From Methylotenera_A sp046594885 (GTDB lineage: Bacteria > Pseudomonadota > Gammaproteobacteria > Burkholderiales > Methylophilaceae), in contig JBKJRD010000049.1 in the NCBI GenBank assembly GCA_046594885.1, forward strand, positions 1 through 7,691: a stretch of DNA of 7,691 nucleotides, written 5' to 3'. The stretch's first letter is position 1. Every line of letters starts with the position of its first letter. Shown here in pieces: positions 1 to 7,586 of the stretch. Under the pieces are notes generated by a model that was given only the letters and a program-made list of their open reading frames with translations, searched no databases and was not told where the DNA came from. Position numbers and translations under genes: made by a program.

Positions 1-2397
1 TTCAGCGGAACCCAAATAAACTCGGGCATCACGCCCCATGCGGTTATCAAAGTTGCGGGTAGAAGTTGAAAACACCGTGGCTTTATCGGCCACACGCGCC
101 TGGTTGCCCATGCACAAGCTGCAGCCAGGAATTTCAGTACGCGCACCTGCAATACCAAATACAGAATACACACCTTCATCACGCAATTGCGCTTCATCCA
201 TACGCGTCGGCGGCGCAATCCACAAGCGCGTTGGAATGTTACCTGTGCCTTCCAGCACTTTTGCCGCGGCGCGATAATGCCCGATATTGGTCATGCAACT
301 ACCGATAAACACTTCATCAATTTTATCACCCACCACCGCCGACATGGGTTTAATATCATCCGGGTCATTCGGGCATGCCACTAACGGCTCGGTAATCGTG
401 GCTAAATCAATCTCAATAATATGTGCGTATTCTGCGTCTGCATCTGGCTGTAATAGCTCAGGTTTTGCCAGCCACGCTTGCATATTTTCAATGCGGCGTT
501 GCAGCGTGCGTGCATCTTCATAACCGTTTTCAATCATATTTTGCATTAACACAATATTAGAGGTCAAAAATTCAATCACTGGCGCTTTATCCAGCAAAAC
601 CGTACAGCCGTTAGCAGAGCGCTCAGCCGAGGCATCGGCAAACTCAAATGCCTGCTCGACTTTTAGATCAGGCAAACCTTCAATCTCTAAAATGCGGCCA
701 TTAAATACGTTAAGTTTATTGGTTTTTCCAACCGTCAAAGTACCTTCTTGAATCGCCGCATAAGGAATCGCATTGACCAAATCGCGCAAGGTAATACCAG
801 CTTGCATTGTGCCTTTAAAGCGCACCAATACTGATTCAGGCATATCTAATGGCATGGCGCCTGTGGCAGCAGCAAACGCCACCAAACCCGAACCAGCAGG
901 GAATGAAATGCCAATCGGAAAGCGGGTATGTGAATCGCCGCCAGTGCCAACAGTATCAGGCAAAATCAAACGGTTTAACCAGGAGTGAATAATGCCATCG
1001 CCTGGACGCAAGGTCACTCCACCGCGGCTTGACATAAATTCAGGCAATTCATGCTGTAATTTGATATCTACCGGCTTGGGGTAAGCAGCGGTATGGCAAA
1101 AACTTTGCATGACTAAATCGCTACTAAAGCCCAAACATGCGAGCTCTTTCAGCTCATCGCGCGTCATGCCGCCAGTGGTATCTTGCGAGCCCACAGTGGT
1201 GGCTTTTGGTTCGCAATAAGTATTCGGACGCACGCCAACCCCTTCTGGTAAGCCACAAGCACGGCCCACCATTTTTTGTGCCAGTGTATAGCCTTTGTTT
1301 GAAACCGCTGACGGCGTTGCTTTAATGAAAATATCGGTTTCAGGTAGGTTTAAAGCCTTACGCGCGTTTTGCGTTAAACCGCGCCCAATAATCAATGGGA
1401 TACGGCCACCAGCGCGCACTTCATCCGGCAGCGTCACAGGGTTTAGCTTGAAGCGAGAAATGACTTCGCCCAAGGTGTTAAGTATTTTACCTTCATACGG
1501 CAAAATGGTGATTTCATCGCCCATTTGCATGTTGGACACATCACATTGAATCGGTAATGCGCCAGAATCTTCCGCCGTGTTAAAGAAAATGGGGGCGATT
1601 TTTGCACCCAGAATCACACTGCCTGTGCGTTTATTGGGAATGTTCGGTATATCGCTGCCCATAAACCATTGCACTGAGTTAATGGCTGATTTTCGCGATG
1701 AACCTGTGCCCACCACATCGCCCACATACGCCAGTGGCAAGCCTTTTTGCTTTAAGCTTTCAATTTTAGCTAAACCGTCTGGCATTTTGTTGATTAACAT
1801 GGCTTTGGCGTGCAGCGGAATATCAGGGCGGCTCCAAGCATCTTGCGCAGGGCTTAAATCATCGGTATTAGTTTCGCCTTCTACTTTAAACACCAGCATT
1901 TTTAACTCTTTGGCTAGCACGGGTTTGCTGGTAAACCACTCTGCGTTTGCCCAACTTTGCATGAGTTTTTGCGCGTGAATATTGCCGTTTTTCATCAATA
2001 CATCGACATCATGAAATGCATCAAACATTAAAATGGTTTTGCTTAAAGCCGTGACTGCATGCATCGCCATTGGCGTACTGAGCAGCTCAACTAACGCTAT
2101 CACGTTATAACCACCCAGCATGGTGCCCAATAGTTGTACCGATTTTTCGGGTGATATAAGCGGAGAAACTGCAACACCTTTTGCGATATCCGCCAGAAAA
2201 GCGGCTTTCACATAAGCGGCTTGGTCAACACCTGCTGGCGTTTGATTTTCGAGTAAATCCAACAATAAAGCTTCGTCCGATTGAGCTGGACTTTTAAGCG
2301 ACGTAACCAGCGCAGCCACTTGATCTGCTGATAATGGTTGTGGTGGAAGTTCAAGTGCAGCGCGCTCTTGCACGTGCGTTTGATAAGCTTTTAACAT
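1..2397 (-). CDS. acnB: Aconitate hydratase B (bifunctional aconitase / 2-methylisocitrate dehydratase), C-terminus cut by window edge
   Basis: This enzyme interconverts citrate and isocitrate through cis-aconitate in the cytoplasm. The AcnB family also hydrates 2-methyl-cis-aconitate in the methylcitrate cycle. The frame is open from the ATG at 2397 to base 1, giving 799 codons; E. coli AcnB has 865 residues, so about 65 C-terminal residues lie outside. The N-terminus (MLKAYQTHVQERAA) aligns with E. coli MLEEYRKHVAERAA, which fixes the start. The AcnB-specific order is visible: an N-terminal HEAT-like domain (about 1-155), the swivel domain with GTGSSRK (S233, S234, R235, K236), then the catalytic domains with GGDSHTR (D488, H490). 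The 4Fe-4S ligands are C701 (GSCMTN), C759 and C762 (PGCSLC), so the active site is complete despite truncation. Compared with E. coli, a short loop of the swivel domain is missing. No good Shine-Dalgarno precedes the start. It is the last gene of the minus-strand series and has its own promoter candidate. Confidence 0.97.
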   Translation of the reverse strand, partial: MLKAYQTHVQERAALELPPQPLSADQVAALVTSLKSPAQSDEALLLDLLENQTPAGVDQAAYVKAAFLADIAKGVAVSPLISPEKSVQLLGTMLGGYNVIALVELLSTPMAMHAVTALSKTILMFDAFHDVDVLMKNGNIHAQKLMQSWANAEWFTSKPVLAKELKMLVFKVEGETNTDDLSPAQDAWSRPDIPLHAKAMLINKMPDGLAKIESLKQKGLPLAYVGDVVGTGSSRKSAINSVQWFMGSDIPNIPNKRTGSVILGAKIAPIFFNTAEDSGALPIQCDVSNMQMGDEITILPYEGKILNTLGEVISRFKLNPVTLPDEVRAGGRIPLIIGRGLTQNARKALNLPETDIFIKATPSAVSNKGYTLAQKMVGRACGLPEGVGVRPNTYCEPKATTVGSQDTTGGMTRDELKELACLGFSSDLVMQSFCHTAAYPKPVDIKLQHELPEFMSSRGGVTLRPGDGIIHSWLNRLILPDTVGTGGDSHTRFPIGISFPAGSGLVAFAAATGAMPLDMPESVLVRFKGTMQAGITLRDLVNAIPYAAIQEGTLTVGKTNKLNVFNGRILEIEGLPDLKVEQAFEFADASAERSANGCTVLLDKAPVIEFLTSNIVLMQNMIENGYEDARTLQRRIENMQAWLAKPELLQPDADAEYAHIIEIDLATITEPLVACPNDPDDIKPMSAVVGDKIDEVFIGSCMTNIGHYRAAAKVLEGTGNIPTRLWIAPPTRMDEAQLRDEGVYSVFGIAGARTEIPGCSLCMGNQARVADKATVFSTSTRNFDNRMGRDARVYLGSAE

Positions 2398-2428
2398 GAT
2401 GATTTTCGGGCTCGTTAATAATGAATGT

Positions 2429-2457
2429 ATTATAAACTAGCCCCAATTGAGAGTCTT
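2429..2457 (-). promoter_or_regulatory. Candidate sigma-70 promoter of acnB
   Basis: On the minus strand a perfect -10 hexamer TATAAT lies at 2434-2429. Seventeen bases upstream is AAGACT (2457-2452), which keeps only the GAC core of the -35 consensus. Transcription would start near 2422, giving a leader of about 25 nt before the acnB ATG at 2397. The good -10, the correct spacing and the position in the 103-nt gap between the EF-hand gene and acnB support it. The weak -35 box leaves room for an activator or for chance. Confidence 0.5.
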
Positions 2458-2500
2458 TTCACACTTGTAACATTTTGCTGAAAAAAGTCTAAAATTTAAA

Positions 2501-2857
2501 CTAGTTGGTTTTATCTGTGTATAGCTCTTTAGCAAAGGGTGTGCTGCAACTTTTTCCGCTGGCAGACGCTTCCCACTTGTCCAATAAATCTTTTTGATAA
2601 TCTTGACCATGCATCGCAACCAGATGCGCGCGCACCTCAAATACATCGGCGAAGCCATTTTTATCGGTGTCCATTTTGGCAATATTATCTTCTACCGAAG
2701 GCCCAATATATTGACCATTTTTATTGGTTAAGTATTCCAGCACACTGCTATTTTCTGTGCTTAAAGCAAGCTCTACTGCATAGGCAGAGCATGCTAAAAA
2801 CCACAAGCCAGTTACGAAGATTAATGGCAACAACCTAAATTTATCATTGCGAATCAT
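2501..2857 (-). CDS. Small secreted protein with one EF-hand loop (hypothetical)
   Basis: This 118-residue protein begins with a typical Sec signal peptide: basic MIRNDKFR, a hydrophobic stretch at about 9-24, and a likely signal peptidase I site after SAYA (A27). The mature part of about 91 residues should be periplasmic or exported. It contains one canonical 12-residue EF-hand loop at residues 63-74 (D63, D65, N67, G68, D71, E74), so calcium or a similar cation is the probable ligand. A second loop is not convincing; residues 44-51 look at most like a decayed half. After processing one cysteine remains (C104). The start is supported by AAGG 9 nt upstream. It is 72 nt after the fumarase stop and 103 nt before acnB. 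No enzyme domain is seen and the role is unknown; the metabolic neighbours are cytoplasmic, so the link may be positional only. Confidence 0.85.
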   Translation of the reverse strand: MIRNDKFRLLPLIFVTGLWFLACSAYAVELALSTENSSVLEYLTNKNGQYIGPSVEDNIAKMDTDKNGFADVFEVRAHLVAMHGQDYQKDLLDKWEASASGKSCSTPFAKELYTDKTN

Positions 2858-2885
2858 TTTATTGCGCCTTTTATATATTGCTGTA

Positions 2886-2891
2886 ATTATG
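2886..2891 (-). promoter_or_regulatory. Possible -10 element ahead of the EF-hand gene
   Basis: In the 72-nt gap after the fumarase stop, the minus strand carries CATAAT (2891-2886), five of six matches to the -10 consensus, about 30 nt before the ATG at 2857. The sequence around it is very AT-rich, and no good -35 hexamer lies at 16-18 bp. It may let the EF-hand gene be transcribed apart from the fumarase, but in such AT-rich DNA the match could be chance. Confidence 0.25.
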
Positions 2892-2929
2892 ACTGATTTT
2901 AATATAAAAAGTGCATGGCTATCTGTAAC

Positions 2930-4474
2930 TTAAGGCACAGAGTGAATTGCAATTAGTTGCCGATTTGCAATTTTTTGTTGCCAAAGCGCCGGGCCAGTTT
3001 TGTGTACCGATTCGCCCAACGCGCTAACTGCAACTGTTACCGGCATATCCACCACATCAAATTCATAAATCGCTTCCATGCCCAAATCCGCAAAAGCGAC
3101 CACACGCGACTTTTTAATCGCCTTGCTCACTAAAAAAGCTGCGCCACCGACCGCCATTAAATACACAGACTTATACTTTTTAATTACAGCCAGCGCTTCA
3201 TCACCGCGCTCTGCCTTACCAATAGACCCTAATAAGTTAAGCTGCCCCAACATCATTTCCGTGTAATCATCCATTCTTGTCGCAGTCGTCGGGCCTGCAG
3301 GGCCTACTGCTTCATAGCGCACCGCATCTACGGGGCCGACGTAATAAATAAAGCGATTGGTCAAATCAACTGGCAATTTTTCGCCTTTTGCCAACATATT
3401 AGCAATACGTTTATGTGCGGCATCGCGTCCAGTAAGGATTTTTCCTGTGAGCAATAGCGTTTCACCTGCTTGCCATGTCGTGGTTTCAACTTTAGTCACA
3501 GTATCTAGGTTTACTCGTTTAGCTTGTGCACTTGGCGCCCAATGTACATCGGGATAACTGGATAAATCGGGTGGCGTAAGTTCCGCCACACCTGAGCCAT
3601 CCAGCACAAAATGGATATGCCGAGTCGCTGCACAATTCGGAATTATCGCCACTGGCAAACTGGCGGAATGCGTTGGGTAATCTAGAATCTTCACATCCAG
3701 CACAGTTGCCAACCCACCTAAACCTTGTGCACCAATACCTAAATTATTCACTTTTTCAAAAATCTCTAAACGTAGCGCTTCAATTCGATTGCTAGCACCT
3801 TTTGCTTTCAGCACATGCATATCAATCGGTGCCATCAGCGACTCTTTGGCTAGCAACACCGCTTTTTCTGCACTGCCGCCAATACCAATGCCCAACATGC
3901 CTGGGGGACACCAGCCCGCACCCATTTGCGGCACCACTTCCAATATCCAATCCACTATAGAATCATTAGGATTCAACATCGCCAGCTTGGCTTTATTTTC
4001 TGAACCACCGCCTTTTGCTGCAATATTCACTTCAACTTTATCGCCTGCCACCAACGAAACATGCACTACTGCTGGCGTGTTATCCTTAGTATTGGTGCGC
4101 TTGCCAGCGGGGTCTGTTACGATGGATGCGCGCAATTTATTTTCTGGCAATAAATAAGCGCGGCGCACCCCTTCATTGACCATTTGCTGTATATCTAATT
4201 GCGTATTTCCCGCGGCAACTTCCCACTGCACGTTCATGCCGACTTTAATAAAAGCAACCACAATGCCAGTATCCTGACAAATAGGTCGCTTACCTTCAGC
4301 ACACATTCTGGAGTTAGTGAGAATCTGCGCAATCGCATCTTTAGCAGCGACTGACTCTTCTAATTGATAAGCCTCACCTAACGCCTGAATATAATCAGTC
4401 GGATGGTAATAAGAAATATACTGTAAAGCATCTGCAATGCTTTGTATAAAATCGGCTTGATTAATAGTGGTCAT
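2930..4474 (-). CDS. fumA: Class I (iron-sulfur) fumarate hydratase, single-chain form
   Basis: This cytoplasmic enzyme reversibly hydrates fumarate to (S)-malate. It has 514 residues, close to the one-chain class I fumarases common in proteobacteria (E. coli FumA has 548), with the alpha and beta parts fused in the usual order. The three cysteines expected to hold the 4Fe-4S cluster are C66 (in PICQDTG), C189 (in GWCPPG) and C281 (in PNCAATRH), with spacing close to that in E. coli FumA. Other family landmarks are KGGGSENK (154-161), TGRDAAHKR (348-356) and GPTTATRMD (394-402). The gene starts 5 nt after the acyl-CoA synthetase stop, with no strong ribosome binding site, so translational coupling is likely. 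Several class I fumarases also act as mesaconases (mesaconate to (S)-citramalate), which matters here because of the synthetase and CitE-like lyase upstream. Being oxygen-labile, class I enzymes favour low-oxygen or iron-replete cells. Confidence 0.96.
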   Translation of the reverse strand: MTTINQADFIQSIADALQYISYYHPTDYIQALGEAYQLEESVAAKDAIAQILTNSRMCAEGKRPICQDTGIVVAFIKVGMNVQWEVAAGNTQLDIQQMVNEGVRRAYLLPENKLRASIVTDPAGKRTNTKDNTPAVVHVSLVAGDKVEVNIAAKGGGSENKAKLAMLNPNDSIVDWILEVVPQMGAGWCPPGMLGIGIGGSAEKAVLLAKESLMAPIDMHVLKAKGASNRIEALRLEIFEKVNNLGIGAQGLGGLATVLDVKILDYPTHSASLPVAIIPNCAATRHIHFVLDGSGVAELTPPDLSSYPDVHWAPSAQAKRVNLDTVTKVETTTWQAGETLLLTGKILTGRDAAHKRIANMLAKGEKLPVDLTNRFIYYVGPVDAVRYEAVGPAGPTTATRMDDYTEMMLGQLNLLGSIGKAERGDEALAVIKKYKSVYLMAVGGAAFLVSKAIKKSRVVAFADLGMEAIYEFDVVDMPVTVAVSALGESVHKTGPALWQQKIANRQLIAIHSVP

Positions 4475-4479
4475 TTTAA

Positions 4480-6120
4480 TTATCGAGTAGATTTCGCTAC
4501 TGCAATTTTTGGGCTAATGTCTTTACGCAAGATTTTACCATTTTTGGTGCGTGGGAAATCCTTAGCCAGATATACGGTTTTAGGGGTTTTGTAAGCAGCC
4601 AAATGGTGTTTGCCAAAAACCAATAAATCGTCAGGGCTGGTATGCGCTTCTGGTTTTAAAATCACATAAAGCACCACCAATAATTTATCTTTTTCAATTT
4701 CCTCACCCACGGCAGCGCAGTCGGCGACATCGGGGTGGCCTTTATAAACGCGCTCTATCTCATAAGGCGATACGCGATAACCAAAACTTTTGATAATGTC
4801 ATCTTTACGGCCTAAAAACCATATATAGCCATCTGCATCGTACTTTGCATAATCTCCAGTGAAAAAGTAGCCATCGTGTTTATATTTATCTGTTTCTTCG
4901 GCCAAGTTCCAATAACGCAAAAATACGCCAGGGTCATTTAATGGCGCGCATATCATGCCTTCTTCCCCTGTTGACACTTCTGCCAAAGTTTCAGGATTCA
5001 ACAATTTCACGTTATGCCCAGGTTGCGGAAAACCAGCAGAACCTGGACGAATGGGCCGAAATTTGCTTTGGCTTAAGTAGTATGAAAACTCACTCATGCC
5101 AACGGCTTCGTAAATATCTAAGCCAAATCGTGCATGCCACTGGCTTAATACCTCATCTGATAGATGCTCGCCCGCGCTCATGTAATGGCGCAAGCTAGGT
5201 AAATCTTGCTGAGTTGCTTCGGTTTTTTGCAAAATTTGCCGATAAATAGTCGGCACGCCAATAAAAATAGTGGCTTGATGTTTTTGAATCAGACTTAACC
5301 ACGTTAATGCATCATTTTTGCCTTCATGCACGATGACGGTTTTACCTAAATACAGCGGATCCATCAGGCCAGAGCCTAGCACGTAGGTCCAATTAAATTT
5401 ACCTGAATGCATGATACGGTCATTCAAGCTATCGTCATAATTAAACCAGTATTGCGCGGCGGGCTGACGGCCAAGCAAAGCGCGATGTGCATGTAATACG
5501 CCTTTTGGATAACCTGTTGTGCCTGAGGTGTACACCAAGTAAGCGGGCTCATCTGCTTTGCTTTGATAAGCAGAATCACATTGCGAAATAGCATTTAAAC
5601 TCGCCTGCAGATTCAGTATATTTAAGCCCGAAATAGGGGTTAAGTCAGCTATTTGAGTGAGTAAAATATGCGCCAAATTAGGCGTATTTTTCAAGTCAGC
5701 TACTAATTTTTCTGCCATTGTTTGCCAAGCCAGCGCGTCTGTTACCAGCACAGTGGCGCCTGAATCTTGCGCTAAATAGGCGATTTCTTCGGCGGTTAAT
5801 AAAGTGGATGTCGGCACCGCAATCGCGCCCATTTTCATCGCGCCCAAAAATGCAATTGGGTAATCCAAACTATTCGGCAGGCGAATCAACACACGATCGC
5901 CCACATTCACATTGAGATTGCGTAATAGCTGGGCAAATTGGTCGGTTTTGTGTGCCAACTCTTTGAACGTGATTTGTGCTGTGCCAAGAGCGTCATCTTC
6001 AACAATCATGGCGATATTGTCGGCTTGTGGTGTGCCTAGATGTTTATCAGTGCACGCCACGCCAATATTAAAATGGCTGGGGATCTGCCATTGCCAATCT
6101 GGATAGGGTTCAAACGCCAT
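4480..6120 (-). CDS. AMP-forming acyl-CoA synthetase (ANL superfamily)
   Basis: This 546-residue enzyme should activate a carboxylic acid to its CoA thioester through an acyl-adenylate, in the cytoplasm. All core ANL motifs are present: the P-loop YTSGTTGYPKG (197-207), the adenine-binding YEAVGMSE (337-344), the TGD motif (421-423), the hinge and CoA-side segment GRKDDIIKSFGYRVSPYEIE (437-456), and the C-terminal PRTKNGKILR (523-532) with adenylation lysine K529. It lacks the long N-terminal extension of classical acetyl- or propionyl-CoA synthetases and resembles medium-chain-type enzymes. The acyl pocket, near KFNWTYVLGSGLMDP (241-255), does not let me name the acid. AAGG 9 nt ahead supports the start. 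It sits 59 nt downstream of the CitE-like lyase and 5 nt before the fumarase. Candidate substrates from context are a C4/C5 hydroxy-diacid such as citramalate or malate, or propionate; all are inference. Confidence 0.92.
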   Translation of the reverse strand: MAFEPYPDWQWQIPSHFNIGVACTDKHLGTPQADNIAMIVEDDALGTAQITFKELAHKTDQFAQLLRNLNVNVGDRVLIRLPNSLDYPIAFLGAMKMGAIAVPTSTLLTAEEIAYLAQDSGATVLVTDALAWQTMAEKLVADLKNTPNLAHILLTQIADLTPISGLNILNLQASLNAISQCDSAYQSKADEPAYLVYTSGTTGYPKGVLHAHRALLGRQPAAQYWFNYDDSLNDRIMHSGKFNWTYVLGSGLMDPLYLGKTVIVHEGKNDALTWLSLIQKHQATIFIGVPTIYRQILQKTEATQQDLPSLRHYMSAGEHLSDEVLSQWHARFGLDIYEAVGMSEFSYYLSQSKFRPIRPGSAGFPQPGHNVKLLNPETLAEVSTGEEGMICAPLNDPGVFLRYWNLAEETDKYKHDGYFFTGDYAKYDADGYIWFLGRKDDIIKSFGYRVSPYEIERVYKGHPDVADCAAVGEEIEKDKLLVVLYVILKPEAHTSPDDLLVFGKHHLAAYKTPKTVYLAKDFPRTKNGKILRKDISPKIAVAKSTR

Positions 6121-6179
6121 CTTAAATAGCCTTAAAGAATATATTTTTAAAAAACTTAACCATTTATTTTGCCCAACAA

Positions 6180-7292
6180 TTACAGCAATACACCGTAGGG
6201 CCAGTTTTGACGCACCACTTGCGCTGGCAGTTGTTCCAGCACATGAATTGCAAATTCTTTATCCGATGTTTTCAATGCACGCAAAGCATGCGCGCGCAAC
6301 AGTGTTTGCAAAGCTTTGCCAAACATGGGCGGGTCTAACATTTCGCCCTCAAACTTAATCGCGCCACCTAGAAGAGCATCGGCATCAATCGCTGCTTTTA
6401 AAATCGCCACTTTCTGTGCGATTTCAGTAGGCGATGGCGTATAGGCGGTTTTACATAGATGAATATGGCCAGGATGAATCACCTGTTTACCAGTCAAGCC
6501 CATCGCGGCTTCTTGGCAAGCATGTTTATACACAATGCGTGATTCGTTATCGCCATGCAAATCCAGCCAGCGCCTCACATCATGCGGCTCTAAAAATTTC
6601 TCAGGCATAATATTTTGGCCAATAAGCGTTTCAACACCGCCAATCACACCTTTACCCGCAATCCGCGCTTCAAACATTAGCGTGTTCATATAAAATTGTA
6701 GTTCTTCAATCCAACCTTCAGGCGTGATATGAATACCCATGGCTTTTGAGAAATCGTGAATGCCGAAAACCACATGTTTTACCGTGTTATATTGCATTAA
6801 GTCAGGCGCAATTTTAAGCGATTTTGGGTGCTCGATAATCGGTTGAATCGTGATGTGTGGATTAACACTTAACAATAAACTAGATAAATCACGCACTTCT
6901 GCCGCGCCGTAAACTTCACCCGCTTTGGCCAACATCACCACATCGATATAGTCGCCCATATCGCGCACCAATTGCATATCCTGCTCATATTCGTCGGTGC
7001 GAAATGAGTTACAGCGAATGGCAATGGTGACGCGCTCATTCACTTTACGTAACGCGGGCAGTTCATTACGCAGCAAATCACGACTCAGTTCTTTTTGCCT
7101 ACAGCCATCCTCTAAATCAAAAATGAGCGTGTGCGCAATGGTATTGTGCGCATGTTTTTTCATGCGCGCAGCCGCTTGGCTTTCATCTTCATAAATGCCC
7201 AAACTTGGCGCATATTTCACAGGCGGGTAATACAACTGAATGCCAGGCCAGTAATCGCCCAATGAGCTAAATTTTTGTATGATTTCAGCCAT
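6180..7292 (-). CDS. HpcH/HpaI-CitE superfamily C-C lyase (malyl-CoA / citramalyl-CoA lyase-like)
   Basis: Members of this TIM-barrel family cleave or form C-C bonds in CoA esters such as citryl-, malyl- and citramalyl-CoA using Mg2+. With the ATG at 7292 it has 370 residues. A GTG directly before (7295) keeps the frame open, but AGAGG lies 6 nt from the ATG and only 3 nt from the GTG, so I prefer the ATG. Family marks are FDLEDG (58-63), the CoA/substrate arginine R93 in IRCN, metal ligands E154 (PIIEHP) and D180 (FGIHD), GKQVIHPGHI (268-277), and FEGEMLDPP (314-322) with D320, the residue supplied across subunits in malyl-CoA lyases. It is longer than usual (about 290-350): an extra segment at about 218-252 precedes the IHP motif. 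Typical IET is replaced by IEH. It follows sdhE by 9 nt. The acyl-CoA synthetase downstream suggests it uses a CoA ester made by that enzyme; exact substrate unknown. Confidence 0.88.
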   Translation of the reverse strand: MAEIIQKFSSLGDYWPGIQLYYPPVKYAPSLGIYEDESQAAARMKKHAHNTIAHTLIFDLEDGCRQKELSRDLLRNELPALRKVNERVTIAIRCNSFRTDEYEQDMQLVRDMGDYIDVVMLAKAGEVYGAAEVRDLSSLLLSVNPHITIQPIIEHPKSLKIAPDLMQYNTVKHVVFGIHDFSKAMGIHITPEGWIEELQFYMNTLMFEARIAGKGVIGGVETLIGQNIMPEKFLEPHDVRRWLDLHGDNESRIVYKHACQEAAMGLTGKQVIHPGHIHLCKTAYTPSPTEIAQKVAILKAAIDADALLGGAIKFEGEMLDPPMFGKALQTLLRAHALRALKTSDKEFAIHVLEQLPAQVVRQNWPYGVLL

Positions 7293-7298
7293 CACTCA

Positions 7299-7303
7299 CC
7301 TCT
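7299..7303 (-). promoter_or_regulatory. Ribosome binding site of the CitE-like lyase, overlapping the sdhE stop
   Basis: The minus strand reads TAGAGGTGAGTGATG, where TAG (7304-7302) is the sdhE stop and AGAGG (7303-7299) is the best Shine-Dalgarno in this part of the window. It lies 6 nt from the ATG at 7292 and only 3 nt from the in-frame GTG at 7295, which decides the start. Because it overlaps the stop codon, ribosomes finishing sdhE are well placed to reinitiate. Confidence 0.7.
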
Positions 7304-7586
7304 AATTATCTTCATTTGGCAACTGGTTCACCGCTCTGATTTTTTGCACAACATCTAATGTATGCAAATCTTTTGGCGTGACTTGATCACTAGCGATCAA
7401 TGTCCAAAAATCATGATCAGGCAGTTCAAGTAAGTCATCGAATGCTTTTAGTTGTGCCAAAGTTAACCCATCAAAATAGTGCAAAATAAAACGCATTAAC
7501 ACAATATCTAACTCAAGCATGCCGCGCCTGCAGCGCCATGCTAGGCGTTTCAATTCTGCATCCCAGATATTTTCAGCGTTTATCAT
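7302..7586 (-). CDS. sdhE: Succinate dehydrogenase flavinylation factor SdhE (YgfY/Sdh5 family)
   Basis: This small cytoplasmic protein promotes covalent attachment of FAD to the SdhA flavoprotein subunit, so it is needed for active succinate dehydrogenase (and fumarate reductase). The 94 residues match the family length (E. coli SdhE 88). The signature WRCRRGMLELD (17-27) contains the conserved RGxxE (R21, G22, E25) and closely resembles E. coli WACRRGMRELD; the helical remainder (HYFDGLTLAQ, LLELPDHDFW) also fits. The ATG at 7586 lies in an inverted repeat whose other arm would begin a divergent gene. Ribosome binding is weak (GAG about 7 nt upstream). In many betaproteobacteria sdhE stands between sdhCDAB and gltA; here it instead leads into a CitE-like lyase, with 9 nt between the genes. 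The sdh genes are not in the window. Confidence 0.95.
   Translation of the reverse strand: MINAENIWDAELKRLAWRCRRGMLELDIVLMRFILHYFDGLTLAQLKAFDDLLELPDHDFWTLIASDQVTPKDLHTLDVVQKIRAVNQLPNEDN

Noticed and set aside
1577..1978. Plus-strand open frame of 133 codons inside acnB
   Set aside because: It lies wholly antisense to well-conserved acnB codons and has no recognisable motifs; it is a shadow.
2445..2490. Hairpin terminator between the EF-hand gene and acnB
   Set aside because: An AGACTTTTTTCA-like segment and TGAAAAGACT are only imperfectly complementary, AT-rich, separated by a long loop and without a following T-run in the right direction.
2437..2682. Minus-strand frame of 81 codons overlapping the EF-hand gene
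   Set aside because: It overlaps in another frame a gene with a clear signal peptide and EF-hand, and its own product shows no family features.
2706..2733. Second EF-hand in the small secreted protein (residues about 42-50)
   Set aside because: The NKNGQY stretch resembles part of a loop, but the acidic positions 1, 3 and 12 do not line up.
2780..2800. Lipoprotein processing at C23 of the EF-hand protein
   Set aside because: The residues before C23 (F-L-A) fit the lipobox poorly, while SAYA ending at residue 27 is a good signal peptidase I site.
2858..2929. Terminator after the fumarase gene
   Set aside because: A T-run follows GCAC on the minus strand, but no stable GC-rich stem precedes it.
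3789..4157. Plus-strand open frame of 122 codons inside the fumarase gene
   Set aside because: It is antisense to conserved fumarase sequence, including the C189 region, with no independent coding evidence.
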